Below, one piece after another: positions 17,732 to 26,809 of a stretch of 64,000 nt of DNA. The stretch is from NCBI GenBank assembly GCA_948847595.1, contig CAQOGY010000005.1, positions 62,001 through 126,000 on the forward strand. Reading direction: 5' to 3'. The stretch comes from an uncultured Bacteroides sp. GTDB lineage: Bacteria > Bacteroidota > Bacteroidia > Bacteroidales > Bacteroidaceae. Each line of letters opens with the position of its first letter. Position 1 is the first letter of the stretch. The translations under genes and the position numbers were made by a program. The notes under the pieces are model-generated. The model saw nothing but the letters and a program-made list of their open reading frames with translations. It was not told where the DNA came from and ran no database searches.

Positions 17732-17752
17732 ATTTGTCTATGGTTTAGGGTG

Positions 17753-17760
17753 CAAAGCTA
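17753..17760 (-). promoter_or_regulatory. Promoter -7 box for the DUF3078 gene
   Basis: On the minus strand TAGCTTTG followed by CACC fits TAnnTTTG. It lies 22 bp ahead of the start at 17731. A -33 TTTG is not evident. Confidence 0.5.
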
Positions 17761-17854
17761 CATTATTTTGTTCAGAAATCATAGGAATCTTTTAAAATTG
17801 CATTTTTTAATAAATTTGTAGCGGCGAAAGGCAGCATTCTTCCTCTTTTTTTTA

Positions 17855-17862
17855 TAATTTTG
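17855..17862 (+). promoter_or_regulatory. Promoter -7 box for pyrG
   Basis: TAATTTTG followed by CGC fits the TAnnTTTG consensus and lies 58 bp ahead of the GTG start of pyrG. No clear -33 element is seen at the usual distance. Confidence 0.5.
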
Positions 17863-17920
17863 CGCTTTTTAAGTTCGTAAGAATACTACTAAGTAAACAA
17901 TTTTTAAAACAGTTATAGCT

Positions 17921-19531
17921 GTGGGAGAAACAAAGTATATTTTTGTCACCGGTGGTGTTGCCTCTTCATTAGGAAAAGGTATCATCTCATCATCCATCGG
18001 TAAGTTGCTACAAGCAAGAGGTTATAATGTAACCATCCAGAAGTTTGACCCGTACATCAACATCGACCCGGGAACATTGAATCCATATGAGCACGGAGAG
18101 TGCTATGTTACCGTAGACGGACACGAAGCCGACCTCGACCTGGGGCACTATGAGCGTTTCCTGGGCATTCAGACGACAAAGGCGAACAACATTACTACGG
18201 GACGTATCTACAAGAGCGTTATCGATAAGGAACGCCGTGGAGATTATCTGGGTAAGACAATCCAGGTGATTCCTCATATCACGGATGAAATCAAACGGAA
18301 TGTGAAGCTGCTCGGAAACAAGTACAAATTCGATTTTGTAATCACTGAAATCGGTGGTACGGTCGGCGACATCGAGTCACTCCCCTACCTCGAAAGTATC
18401 CGTCAGTTGAAATGGGAACTTGGCAAGAATGCCCTTTGTGTGCACTTGACTTATGTTCCTTATCTTGCCGCTGCCGGAGAACTGAAAACTAAACCGACAC
18501 AACATTCTGTGAAGGAACTTCAGAGTGTAGGTATTCAACCGGATGTACTGGTACTCCGTGCCGAACATCCGCTAAGCGACGGATTGCGCAAAAAGGTGGC
18601 ACAGTTTTGTAATGTGGACGATAAAGCCGTAGTGCAGTCTATCGACGCGGAAACAATCTACGAAGTACCTATCCTGATGCAGGCACAAGGACTGGACAGC
18701 ACCATTCTTGAAAAGATGGGACTGCCGGTAGGAGAAACTCCGGGACTCGGTCCATGGCGCAAATTCCTGGAACGCCGTCACGCTGCAGAAACAAAAGAGC
18801 CGGTTAATATTGCGTTAGTCGGGAAATATGACTTGCAGGATGCGTATAAATCTATCCGTGAAGCTTTGTCACAGGCCGGTACTTACAATGACCGCAAGGT
18901 GGAAGTGCATTTCGTAAACAGTGAAAAGCTGACAGACGAGAATGTAGATGAAGCGTTGAAAGGTATGGCCGGTGTCATGATCGGCCCGGGATTCGGTCAG
19001 CGTGGTATTGACGGTAAGTTTGTTGCTATCAAATATACGCGTACACATGATATTCCGACTTTCGGTATTTGCTTAGGTATGCAATGTATCGCCATCGAAT
19101 TTGCACGCAACGTACTGGGTTATGCCGATGCCAACTCACGCGAGATGGATGAAAAGACTCCGCACAACGTGATCGACATCATGGAAGAACAGAAGGCAAT
19201 CACCAATATGGGTGGTACGATGCGTCTGGGCGCTTACGAATGCGTATTGAATAAAGACTCCAAGACCTATCAGGCTTACGGACAGGAACATATTCAGGAA
19301 CGTCACCGTCACCGTTATGAGTTCAACAATGACTACAAAGAACAATACGAAGCTGCCGGCATGAAATGTGTTGGTATCAACCCAGAGTCGGATTTGGTGG
19401 AAATTGTGGAAATCCCGGCATTGAAGTGGTTCGTTGGTACACAGTTCCATCCGGAATACGGTAGTACGGTATTGAACCCGCATCCGTTGTTCGTAGCGTT
19501 TGTGAAAGCTGCTATCGAAAACGAAAAGTAA
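17921..19531 (+). CDS. pyrG: CTP synthase
   Basis: A 536-residue enzyme that aminates UTP to CTP using glutamine and ATP. The N-terminal synthase domain starts with the P-loop-like VTGGVASSLGKGI, and YINIDPGTLNPYEHGECYV is a family signature. The C-terminal class I glutamine amidotransferase domain has the nucleophile in FGICLGMQC and the His/Glu pair in FHPEYGS. The frame begins with GTG at 17921, giving the expected GETKYIFVTGG start; no in-frame ATG precedes it. Length is normal for the family. yidC follows 26 bp downstream on the same strand. Confidence 0.98.
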   Translation: MGETKYIFVTGGVASSLGKGIISSSIGKLLQARGYNVTIQKFDPYINIDPGTLNPYEHGECYVTVDGHEADLDLGHYERFLGIQTTKANNITTGRIYKSVIDKERRGDYLGKTIQVIPHITDEIKRNVKLLGNKYKFDFVITEIGGTVGDIESLPYLESIRQLKWELGKNALCVHLTYVPYLAAAGELKTKPTQHSVKELQSVGIQPDVLVLRAEHPLSDGLRKKVAQFCNVDDKAVVQSIDAETIYEVPILMQAQGLDSTILEKMGLPVGETPGLGPWRKFLERRHAAETKEPVNIALVGKYDLQDAYKSIREALSQAGTYNDRKVEVHFVNSEKLTDENVDEALKGMAGVMIGPGFGQRGIDGKFVAIKYTRTHDIPTFGICLGMQCIAIEFARNVLGYADANSREMDEKTPHNVIDIMEEQKAITNMGGTMRLGAYECVLNKDSKTYQAYGQEHIQERHRHRYEFNNDYKEQYEAAGMKCVGINPESDLVEIVEIPALKWFVGTQFHPEYGSTVLNPHPLFVAFVKAAIENEK

Positions 19532-19557
19532 ATTAGTAATTTGTAATTAAAATAAGA

Positions 19558-21414
19558 ATGGATAAAAACACCATCACAGGTCTCGTTTTAATAGGTATAT
19601 TATTGGTAGGATTCAGTTTTCTGAGCCGTCCCAGCGAGGAGCAGATAGCTGCACAAAAGAGATACTACGATTCTATTGCCGTGGTACAGCAGCAAGAAGA
19701 AGTGCTGAAGGCGAAAACAGAAGCTGCACTGGCTAACAGCAAGCAAGAGACTGCTACATCGGTAGCCGATTCTTCCGCCCTGTTTTTCAATGCTATGCAT
19801 GGAACAGACTCTAAAATCAGCATTCAGAATAACGTAGCGGAAATCACTTTCACGACGAAGGGCGGACGTGTATATTCAGCCATGCTGAAGGATTACATGG
19901 CACAGGATAAGAAGACTCCGGTCATGCTGTTCGACGGTGATGATGCTTCGATGAATTTCAACTTCTACAATAAAGAAGGTGCTATTCAGACAAAGGATTA
20001 TTTCTTTGAAGCAGTGAACAAGACGGATAGCAGTGTTACCATGCGTTTGGCTGCGAACAGCGAAAGCTATATTGACTTCATATATACGCTGAAACCGGAC
20101 AGCTACCTGATGAACTTTGAAATCAAGGCTACAGGTATGGCGGACAAACTGGCAAGCACCAAATATGTGGACATTGACTGGTCGCAACGTGCCCGCCAAC
20201 TGGAAAAAGGATTCACTTACGAGAATCGTTTGTCTGAGTTGACCTATAAGGTGACAGGTGAAAATGTAGATAACTTGTCGGCCGCTAAAGATGATGATAA
20301 GAAGTTGGAAAGCCGCATTGACTGGGTGGCGTTCAAGAACCAGTTCTTCTCTTCTGTATTTATCGCTGAGCAGGATTTCGAAAAGGTTTCTGTAAAATCG
20401 AGAATGGAACAGCAAGGAAGCGGATATATCAAGGATTACTCTGCTGAAATGAATACATTCTTCGATCCGACAGGCAAAGAACCGACAGAAATGTATTTCT
20501 ATTTCGGTCCGAACCACTTCAAGACGCTAAAGGCGTTGGATAAGGGTCGTACCGAGAAATGGGAACTTCACAGACTGGTATATCTGGGCTGGCCGTTGAT
20601 TCGCTGGATTAATCAATTCATCACGATCAACGTATTCGACTGGTTGTCCGGTTGGGGCTTGAGCATGGGTATCGTATTGTTGATTCTGACTATCATGGTG
20701 AAAGTTGTGGTTTATCCGGCTACCTGGAAAACTTATATGTCTTCTGCCAAGATGCGCGTTTTGAAACCGAAAATCGACGAAATCAACAAGAAGTATCCGA
20801 AGCAGGAAGACGCGATGAAGAAGCAGCAGGAAGTGATGGGGCTTTACAGCCAATACGGGGTAAGCCCGATGGGCGGCTGTCTGCCGATGTTGTTGCAGTT
20901 CCCTATCCTGATGGCTTTGTTTATGTTCGTGCCGAGTGCTATCGAGTTGCGCCAACAGAGTTTCTTGTGGGCAGACGACCTTTCCACTTATGACGCGTTC
21001 ATCACATTCCCCTTCCATATTCCGTTCCTGGGTAACCACCTCAGCTTATTCTGCCTGCTGATGACGGTTACCAATATCCTGAATACGAAATACACGATGT
21101 CTATGCAGGATACAGGCGCGCAACCGCAAATGGCTGCCATGAAATGGATGATGTATCTGATGCCGATTATGTTCTTGTTTGTCTTGAACGATTATCCGTC
21201 AGGTTTGAACTATTATTATTTCGTGTCAACGTTGATTAGTGTAGGTACCATGATTCTGCTTCGTAGAACGACTAACGAAACAAAATTGCTGGCTATCCTT
21301 GAAGCGAAAAAGAAAGACCCGAAACAAATGAAAAAGACCGGATTTGCCGCACGCTTAGAAGCGATGCAAAAGCAACAGGAGCTATTGCAGCAGCAAAGAC
21401 AGAATAAGAAATAA
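19558..21414 (+). CDS. yidC: Membrane protein insertase YidC
   Basis: A 618-residue inner membrane insertase. The first transmembrane helix (TITGLVLIGILLVGFSFL) is followed by a large periplasmic beta-sandwich domain to about residue 350. The Oxa1-like membrane core follows: LSMGIVLLILTIMVKVVVYP, then the cytoplasmic segment KMRVLKPKIDEINKKYPKQ. GGCLPMLLQFPILMALF and a basic, Gln-rich C-terminal tail close the protein. The domain order and length are standard for Bacteroidetes. It is co-directional with pyrG and closed by a terminator at 21440-21480. Confidence 0.97.
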   Translation: MDKNTITGLVLIGILLVGFSFLSRPSEEQIAAQKRYYDSIAVVQQQEEVLKAKTEAALANSKQETATSVADSSALFFNAMHGTDSKISIQNNVAEITFTTKGGRVYSAMLKDYMAQDKKTPVMLFDGDDASMNFNFYNKEGAIQTKDYFFEAVNKTDSSVTMRLAANSESYIDFIYTLKPDSYLMNFEIKATGMADKLASTKYVDIDWSQRARQLEKGFTYENRLSELTYKVTGENVDNLSAAKDDDKKLESRIDWVAFKNQFFSSVFIAEQDFEKVSVKSRMEQQGSGYIKDYSAEMNTFFDPTGKEPTEMYFYFGPNHFKTLKALDKGRTEKWELHRLVYLGWPLIRWINQFITINVFDWLSGWGLSMGIVLLILTIMVKVVVYPATWKTYMSSAKMRVLKPKIDEINKKYPKQEDAMKKQQEVMGLYSQYGVSPMGGCLPMLLQFPILMALFMFVPSAIELRQQSFLWADDLSTYDAFITFPFHIPFLGNHLSLFCLLMTVTNILNTKYTMSMQDTGAQPQMAAMKWMMYLMPIMFLFVLNDYPSGLNYYYFVSTLISVGTMILLRRTTNETKLLAILEAKKKDPKQMKKTGFAARLEAMQKQQELLQQQRQNKK

Positions 21415-21439
21415 GGAATAAAATCCTATATATTCTGAG

Positions 21440-21480
21440 AAAGCCGGACATCCTATTTTGGTTGCCCGGCTTTCTTTCTC
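21440..21480 (+). terminator. Terminator after yidC
   Basis: AAAGCCGG at 21440-21447 pairs perfectly with CCGGCTTT at 21466-21473, followed by TTTCTTTCTC. It precedes the MATE gene, which argues against upstream starts for that gene. Confidence 0.75.
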
Positions 21481-21494
21481 TAAATAAACAAAGT

Positions 21495-22829
21495 ATGATG
21501 AAGACTAAATATACTTATAAACAAATATGGACTATCGCCTATCCCATCCTGATCAGTCTGATTATGGAGCAACTGATAGGTATGACGGACACCGCTTTTC
21601 TCGGGCGTGTCGGTGAAATTGAACTGGGGGCATCTGCCATCGCAGGTGTATATTACCTCGCTATCTTTATGCTGGCTTTCGGTTTCAGCATCGGAGCCCA
21701 GATATTGATTGCCCGTCGCAACGGGGAAGGGAATTACAAAGAGATAGGTCTGATCTTCTATCAGGGCATCTATTTTTTACTGGTGGTTGCAGCTATATTG
21801 TTCACCCTATCCATTGTATTCTCACCGCATATATTGAAGAATATCATATCTTCTCCGCACATCTACGATGCAGCCGAGAGCTATATACACTGGAGAGTCT
21901 ACGGTTTCTTCTTCTCTTTTGTCGGCGTTATGTTCCGAGCTTTCTTCGTAGGAACCACCCAGACCAAAACACTGACATTGAACTCCATTGTGATGGTACT
22001 CTCGAATGTTGTATTCAACTATATCCTAATCTTCGGTAAATTCGGTTTCCCGCAACTGGGGATTGCCGGTGCTGCCATCGGTTCTTCGTTAGCCGAAATG
22101 GTTTCGGTGATTTTCTTTATCATCTATACATGGAAACGGATTGACTGCAAGAAGTATGCATTGAATATCCTGCCAAAATTCCGTGTACAGATGTTGAAAC
22201 GGATTCTCAATATTTCCGTTTGGACGATGATTCAGAACTTCGTTTCCCTATCGACCTGGTTCATGTTCTTCCTTTTCGTGGAACACTTGGGAGAACGGTC
22301 GCTGGCAATCGCCAATATAATCCGTAATGTATCGGGAATTCCGTTTATGATTGCGATGGCTTTCGCCTCTACCTGCGGTTCACTGGTCAGCAACCTTATT
22401 GGCGCAGGCGAACAGGATTGCGTACGAGGAACTATCAGGCAGCATATCCGTATCGGGTATATGCTTGTAATACCGATATTGATTTTCTTCTGTCTTTTCC
22501 CTGACCTGGTTCTGAGTATCTATACGGACATTCCGGAATTAAGGGAAGCATCCGTCCATTCTCTTTGGGTGCTATGTTCGGCTTATCTGGTGCTAGTTCC
22601 CGCCAATGTTTATTTCCAGTCGGTATCAGGGACGGGAAACACCCGTACAGCTCTGGCGATGGAACTTTGCGTACTGACCATTTATGTCGCTTACTCAATG
22701 TACTTTATCCTGTATCTGCGGATGGACATCGCATTTGCATGGACAACGGAGTGTGTGTATGGTATTTTCACATTGATATTCTGCTACATATATATGAAGA
22801 AAGGAAACTGGCAGAAAAAGAAGATTTAA
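21495..22829 (+). CDS. MATE-family multidrug/Na+ antiporter
   Basis: A 444-residue protein with about twelve hydrophobic helices in two homologous halves. Typical MATE segments include ISLIMEQLIGMTDTAFLGRV near the N-terminus, GFSIGAQILIARRNGEGNYK and, in the second half, GIPFMIAMAFASTCGSLVSN. It would export cationic drugs or other small molecules with Na+ or H+. The frame is open further upstream by way of a TTG, but this lies inside the yidC terminator; ATG at 21495 (or 21498) is preferred. The substrate is not predictable. The S9 peptidase gene starts 48 bp downstream. Confidence 0.93.
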   Translation: MMKTKYTYKQIWTIAYPILISLIMEQLIGMTDTAFLGRVGEIELGASAIAGVYYLAIFMLAFGFSIGAQILIARRNGEGNYKEIGLIFYQGIYFLLVVAAILFTLSIVFSPHILKNIISSPHIYDAAESYIHWRVYGFFFSFVGVMFRAFFVGTTQTKTLTLNSIVMVLSNVVFNYILIFGKFGFPQLGIAGAAIGSSLAEMVSVIFFIIYTWKRIDCKKYALNILPKFRVQMLKRILNISVWTMIQNFVSLSTWFMFFLFVEHLGERSLAIANIIRNVSGIPFMIAMAFASTCGSLVSNLIGAGEQDCVRGTIRQHIRIGYMLVIPILIFFCLFPDLVLSIYTDIPELREASVHSLWVLCSAYLVLVPANVYFQSVSGTGNTRTALAMELCVLTIYVAYSMYFILYLRMDIAFAWTTECVYGIFTLIFCYIYMKKGNWQKKKI

Positions 22830-22877
22830 ATCCTTTTTTCACTATCTTCGCAAGAAAATAAACATTTTATAAAATAT

Positions 22878-24980
22878 ATGAGACAAGCTAATTTATTTAT
22901 GATGTCGGCAGCAATGTTGTTAGCGGCCTGCGGCGGAACCAAAGAAGCAGGCAAAACGGATCAGGTGCTTATCGAGAAATCGGATATTAAGATTGAAGGG
23001 AAGCGCATGACTCCCGAAGCACTTTGGGCCATGGGACGTATCGGCGGATTCGCGGTATCGCCCGACGGAAAGAAAATTGCGTATACGGTGGCATATTACA
23101 GTGTACCGGAAAACAAGAGTAACCGCGAAGTCTTCGTGATGAACGCAGACGGAAGCGACAATCAGCAGATCACCCGTACCCCCTACCAGGAGAATGAGGT
23201 GACATGGATCAAAGGGGGTACCAAGCTCGCTTTTCTAAGCAATGACAACGGGAGCAGCCAGCTTTATGAGATGAATCCCGATGGTAGCGGACGCAAGCAG
23301 TTGACCAACTATGACGGTGACATCGAAGGATATTCTGTCTCACCGGACGGCAAGAAGCTCTTGTTTATCTCACAAGTCAAAACGAAAGAAAGTACAGCCG
23401 ATAAATATCCGGATCTGCCTAAAGCTACAGGCATCATCGTCACCGACTTGATGTACAAGCATTGGGATGAATGGGTAACGACTGCTCCGCATCCTTTCGT
23501 TGCTGATTTTGACGGTAACGGTATTTCCAATATCGTGGATATTCTGGACGGTGAGCCGTATGAAAGTCCGATGAAGCCCTGGGGCGGAATCGAGCAACTC
23601 GCCTGGAACACGACTTCGGACAAAGTAGCTTATACTTGCCGCAAGAAGACCGGACTGGCGTATGCGATTTCTACCAATTCGGATATTTATATCTATGATC
23701 TGAATACTAAGAAGACGGAGAATATCACTGAAGAAAATAAAGGATATGATACCAACCCGCAATATTCACCGGACGGCAAGTATATTGCCTGGCAGAGCAT
23801 GGAGCGTGACGGTTACGAGGCTGATCTGAACCGCCTGTTTATCATGAATCTGGAAACGGGTGAAAAGCGTTTTGTCAGCAAGGCGTTCGAATCGAATGTG
23901 GATGCCTTTGTTTGGGGTGCAGATGCCAAGGTGATCTATTTCACTGGGGTATGGCATGGAGAATCGCAGATTTATGCGCTTGATTTGGCTAATGATTCGG
24001 TAAAGGCTATAACTTCGGGAATGTATGACTACGAAGGGGTGGCTCTTTTCGGTGACAAGCTGATTGCCAAACGTCATTCCATGAGTATGGGTGATGAGAT
24101 TTATACAGTGGCACTGGACGGAACAGCCACTCAACTGACACAGGAAAACAAGCAGATTTATGACCAGTTGGAGATGGGAAAAGTGGAAGGTCGCTGGATG
24201 AAGACAACAGATGGTAAGGAGATGCTGACGTGGGTGATCTATCCGCCTCAATTCGATCCGAATAAGAAATATCCTACTCTGTTGTTCTGCGAGGGTGGCC
24301 CTCAAAGTCCGGTAAGCCAGTTCTGGTCTTATCGTTGGAACTTCCAGATTATGGCGGCTAATGATTATATCATCGTCGCTCCGAACCGTCGCGGTCTGCC
24401 GGGATTCGGTGTGGAATGGAACGAACAGATCAGCGGTGATTACGGCGGTCAGTGTATGAAGGATTACTTCACGGCTATTGACGAGATGGCGAAAGAGCCG
24501 TATGTAGATAATGACCGTTTGGGATGTGTAGGTGCCAGTTTCGGAGGATTCTCCGTGTATTGGTTGGCCGGACATCATGACAAGCGCTTCAAGGCATTTA
24601 TTGCCCATGACGGCATCTTCAATATGGAAATGCAATATCTGGAAACTGAAGAGAAATGGTTTGCCAACTGGGATATGGGCGGCGCTTACTGGGAAAAACA
24701 AAATCCGGTGGCACAGCGTACTTTCGCCAACTCCCCTCACCTCTTCGTAGAAAAATGGGATACTCCGATTCTCTGCATCCATGGAGAAAAAGATTATCGT
24801 ATCCTGGCTAATCAAGCGATGGCTGCTTTTGACGCTGCCGTGATGCGTGGGGTTCCTGCCGAGCTGCTGATTTATCCGGATGAAAACCACTGGGTACTGA
24901 AACCTCAAAACGGAGTGTTGTGGCAACGTACTTTCTTTGAATGGCTGGACAAATGGGTAAAAAAAGCTCCATCCAAATAA
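22878..24980 (+). CDS. S9-family (prolyl oligopeptidase-type) serine peptidase, lipoprotein
   Basis: A 700-residue peptidase probably anchored in the envelope, since the signal peptide ends in the lipobox LLAAC. Residues of about 55-430 form a beta-propeller with repeats such as FAVSPDGKKIAYTV, YSVSPDGKKLLFIS and PQYSPDGKYIAWQ. The alpha/beta-hydrolase domain has the Ser in GCVGASFGGFSVYW, the Asp in IHGEKDYRI and the His in YPDENHWV. This complete triad indicates an active dipeptidyl- or acylaminoacyl-peptidase. Such enzymes trim peptides in the periplasm for uptake. Exact specificity is not clear. TATCTTCG at 22849-22856 may be its -7 box. Confidence 0.94.
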   Translation: MRQANLFMMSAAMLLAACGGTKEAGKTDQVLIEKSDIKIEGKRMTPEALWAMGRIGGFAVSPDGKKIAYTVAYYSVPENKSNREVFVMNADGSDNQQITRTPYQENEVTWIKGGTKLAFLSNDNGSSQLYEMNPDGSGRKQLTNYDGDIEGYSVSPDGKKLLFISQVKTKESTADKYPDLPKATGIIVTDLMYKHWDEWVTTAPHPFVADFDGNGISNIVDILDGEPYESPMKPWGGIEQLAWNTTSDKVAYTCRKKTGLAYAISTNSDIYIYDLNTKKTENITEENKGYDTNPQYSPDGKYIAWQSMERDGYEADLNRLFIMNLETGEKRFVSKAFESNVDAFVWGADAKVIYFTGVWHGESQIYALDLANDSVKAITSGMYDYEGVALFGDKLIAKRHSMSMGDEIYTVALDGTATQLTQENKQIYDQLEMGKVEGRWMKTTDGKEMLTWVIYPPQFDPNKKYPTLLFCEGGPQSPVSQFWSYRWNFQIMAANDYIIVAPNRRGLPGFGVEWNEQISGDYGGQCMKDYFTAIDEMAKEPYVDNDRLGCVGASFGGFSVYWLAGHHDKRFKAFIAHDGIFNMEMQYLETEEKWFANWDMGGAYWEKQNPVAQRTFANSPHLFVEKWDTPILCIHGEKDYRILANQAMAAFDAAVMRGVPAELLIYPDENHWVLKPQNGVLWQRTFFEWLDKWVKKAPSK

Positions 24981-24998
24981 GTTTTCAAGATACTAATC

Positions 24999-25058
24999 AC
25001 ATAGTAGAATAAAACATAGTAAACTAAGGCGTAGTAAACGAAAACATAGTAAACTAAA
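24999..25058. repeat. Four tandem 15-bp repeats
   Basis: Units begin at 24999, 25014, 25029 and 25044. All contain a TAGTA core, the last three GTAGTAAAC or ATAGTAAAC-like. The third unit has changed first bases (GCGTAGTA for ACATAGTA). The array lies between the S9 peptidase stop and a terminator hairpin. No function is evident. Confidence 0.75.
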
Positions 25059-25097
25059 AGAAGCCCCTGTTCTCAATCTCTTGAGTTCAGGGGCTTC
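25056..25097 (-). terminator. Strong terminator between convergent genes
   Basis: GAAGCCCCTG and CAGGGGCTTC form a perfect 10-bp stem, with CTCAA/TTGAG pairing inside. On the minus strand a TTTT run follows, so it serves the flavin reductase gene best. It may also stop transcripts from the S9 peptidase gene. Confidence 0.8.
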
Positions 25098-25127
25098 CCC
25101 ATTGCATTCATAAAAAATCCGCTAAAT

Positions 25128-25634
25128 TTATTCCGAATATATATTTTTAATTTCTACAATATACATCTTATGAAAACCGCCATGCGCACTATCATACCAT
25201 TTTTCCAATGATTCCTTATCTAGAAAACATTCCGGTTTGATGCCGTCGGCATAGAGTTTCTTACATTCCAGGCTCAGACGGGCTTGCTCGAACAATACAT
25301 TACCCTCTTCCGTAAATATAGGTTTCAATCCGGTTTCTTTCACTTTATCTATATTCCGTCCCGACTTGGAGCCACAGACTGCATGAATTTTCTTATTTTC
25401 TTCTCCTAAGAAGGATAACGTCAGATAGTCGCCCTTCTCTATAAATTCATATGTATAGCGTTCAGGGCGAACAAAAACAAAGGCTACGGGCTTATTCCAC
25501 AACCAACCGATACCGCCCCAACTTGCTGTCATTGTATTGAACTTCTCTTTGGTGCCGGCTGTAACCAGCATCCATTCTTTTCCGATTGCTTCGAAAAAGT
25601 TCTCTTTCAGGTTTTTAATTTCTAATTTCTTCAT
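25128..25634 (-). CDS. Flavin reductase-like FMN-binding protein
   Basis: A 168-residue protein of the flavin reductase/flavoredoxin type with a split-barrel FMN-binding fold. Recognisable parts are MLVTAGTKEKFNTMTASWGG, followed by PVAFVFVRPERYTYEFIEKG and YLTLSFLGEE. The cysteine in HAVCGSKSGR and the C-terminal HKMYIVEIKNIYSE also fit the family. It probably binds FMN and may reduce flavin or act in electron transfer; the partner is unknown. It starts 22 bp after the stop of the metallo-hydrolase gene, so the two are likely co-transcribed. Confidence 0.85.
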   Translation of the reverse strand: MKKLEIKNLKENFFEAIGKEWMLVTAGTKEKFNTMTASWGGIGWLWNKPVAFVFVRPERYTYEFIEKGDYLTLSFLGEENKKIHAVCGSKSGRNIDKVKETGLKPIFTEEGNVLFEQARLSLECKKLYADGIKPECFLDKESLEKWYDSAHGGFHKMYIVEIKNIYSE

Positions 25635-25656
25635 CTCTTTACTCGTTCGTTTATAG

Positions 25657-26655
25657 TTATTTCTTCTTATTCAGTTTTACAATTTCTCCCAAGTAAGGAA
25701 TCTCTACCGGGATCTTTCTTTTCTTCGCTTCTGCCGCAAAAACTTTCGGGGGATCGTGCAAAGGTTCATCAGACAAGTCAAATGTACCATAATGCATCGG
25801 GATAGTAAGCCCGGCGCGCATTTCTTCGGCAGCGGTCAGGGATTCGTAAGGCGAGATATGGTTGGGACGCATAAACCAACGGGGCTTGTATGCACCGATT
25901 CCCAGTAAAGCATAATCCGGCGAACCGAACAAGTCCGGGATTTCACGAAAGTGGCTGGAATATCCTGTGTCACCGCTATAATAGAGTGAGATGCCATCGC
26001 CTTGCAACATAAATGCTCCCCACAATCGTTGTCCGCCGTCACGCACGGAACGTTTGCTCCAATGTTGCGCCGGAAGGAAAGTGATTTTGAGTCCTTCGTC
26101 TTCCATCTGCTGATACCAGCCGGCTTCAATTATCTTCATTTCAGGAAACCAGTTCTGGATTAATTCTCCTGTTCCCAGTCCGCAGAAGAGTTTCATTTGC
26201 GGATTGTTCTTCAAGAGACGGGCGATACTTTGTTTATCCAAATGGTCGAAATGGTCGTGGCTGACGAGCAGATAATCAATCCCTGTAAAGATGTCAGGAT
26301 TAGCGGGAAATTCGCTCTGACGCTTTACAAAAGGGATGCTGCCGAATACAGGATCGAACATGATTCTTTTGCCTGCCAATTGGAGAAAAAAGGAATTATG
26401 CCCCAACCATACCAGTGAGTCCCCTACCACTGCGTCCAAAGAACGAAGGTAGCAGACTTTCGGATTCCACTTCACCGTCTTCTTTTCTTTTCGTTGTGGA
26501 TTGGGCGAAAGACGCCATTTCAGTACACTTCCCATCCCCGGACGGAAGCGATGCTGTCTGTTAAAAAAGCGTCCGCGTACCATCGGATTTCCTCTCCAAT
26601 AAGGATTGACGGTAGCCAAACGTTCGTTTCTCCTAAAACATATATGTTCACCCAT
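25657..26655 (-). CDS. MBL-fold metallo-hydrolase (NAPE-PLD/UlaG-like)
   Basis: A 332-residue metallo-beta-lactamase-fold hydrolase. The zinc-ligand motif SHDHFDHLD lies at about residue 150, with additional ligands in LPAQHWSKRS, YYSGDTGYSSHF and PMHYGTF. The N-terminal stretch with WLGHNSFFLQLAGKRIMFDP is typical of the group related to N-acyl-phosphatidylethanolamine phospholipase D. It lacks a clear signal peptide, so it is probably cytoplasmic. The substrate is unknown. It is upstream of the flavin reductase gene in a likely two-gene operon. Confidence 0.88.
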   Translation of the reverse strand: MGEHICFRRNERLATVNPYWRGNPMVRGRFFNRQHRFRPGMGSVLKWRLSPNPQRKEKKTVKWNPKVCYLRSLDAVVGDSLVWLGHNSFFLQLAGKRIMFDPVFGSIPFVKRQSEFPANPDIFTGIDYLLVSHDHFDHLDKQSIARLLKNNPQMKLFCGLGTGELIQNWFPEMKIIEAGWYQQMEDEGLKITFLPAQHWSKRSVRDGGQRLWGAFMLQGDGISLYYSGDTGYSSHFREIPDLFGSPDYALLGIGAYKPRWFMRPNHISPYESLTAAEEMRAGLTIPMHYGTFDLSDEPLHDPPKVFAAEAKKRKIPVEIPYLGEIVKLNKKK

Positions 26656-26724
26656 TTTTATTTCTTGAATACGTCTTTACAAACTTAATAAAAAATTCTC
26701 GATTTACTATAAATAAGAACAAAC

Positions 26725-26760
26725 AAAAAATGTACCCCGGACACACTATCGGGGTACATT
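26725..26760 (-). terminator. Terminator of the padR-pspC operon
   Basis: TGTACCCCG and CGGGGTACA form a perfect 9-bp stem with a 10-nt loop. On the minus strand it is followed by TTTTTTG. It lies 50 bp after the PspC gene stop at 26810. Confidence 0.85.
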
Positions 26761-26809
26761 TAGTTATAAAAGAATAAATATTATCCTTTTTTAATAGAAC
26801 AAGAGTTAG

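Noticed and set aside
21462..21494. N-terminal extension of the MATE protein from a TTG codon
   Set aside because: It would be encoded by the yidC terminator hairpin. The ATG at 21495 gives the normal N-terminus.
23766..24926. A 386-codon open frame on the minus strand opposite the S9 peptidase gene
   Set aside because: The peptidase on the plus strand has a full catalytic triad, propeller repeats and a lipobox. The antisense frame has no recognisable domain and is a shadow of its codon pattern.
24999..25058. Tandem 15-bp repeats as a CRISPR array
   Set aside because: The units are contiguous without spacers, far too short, and no cas genes are present.
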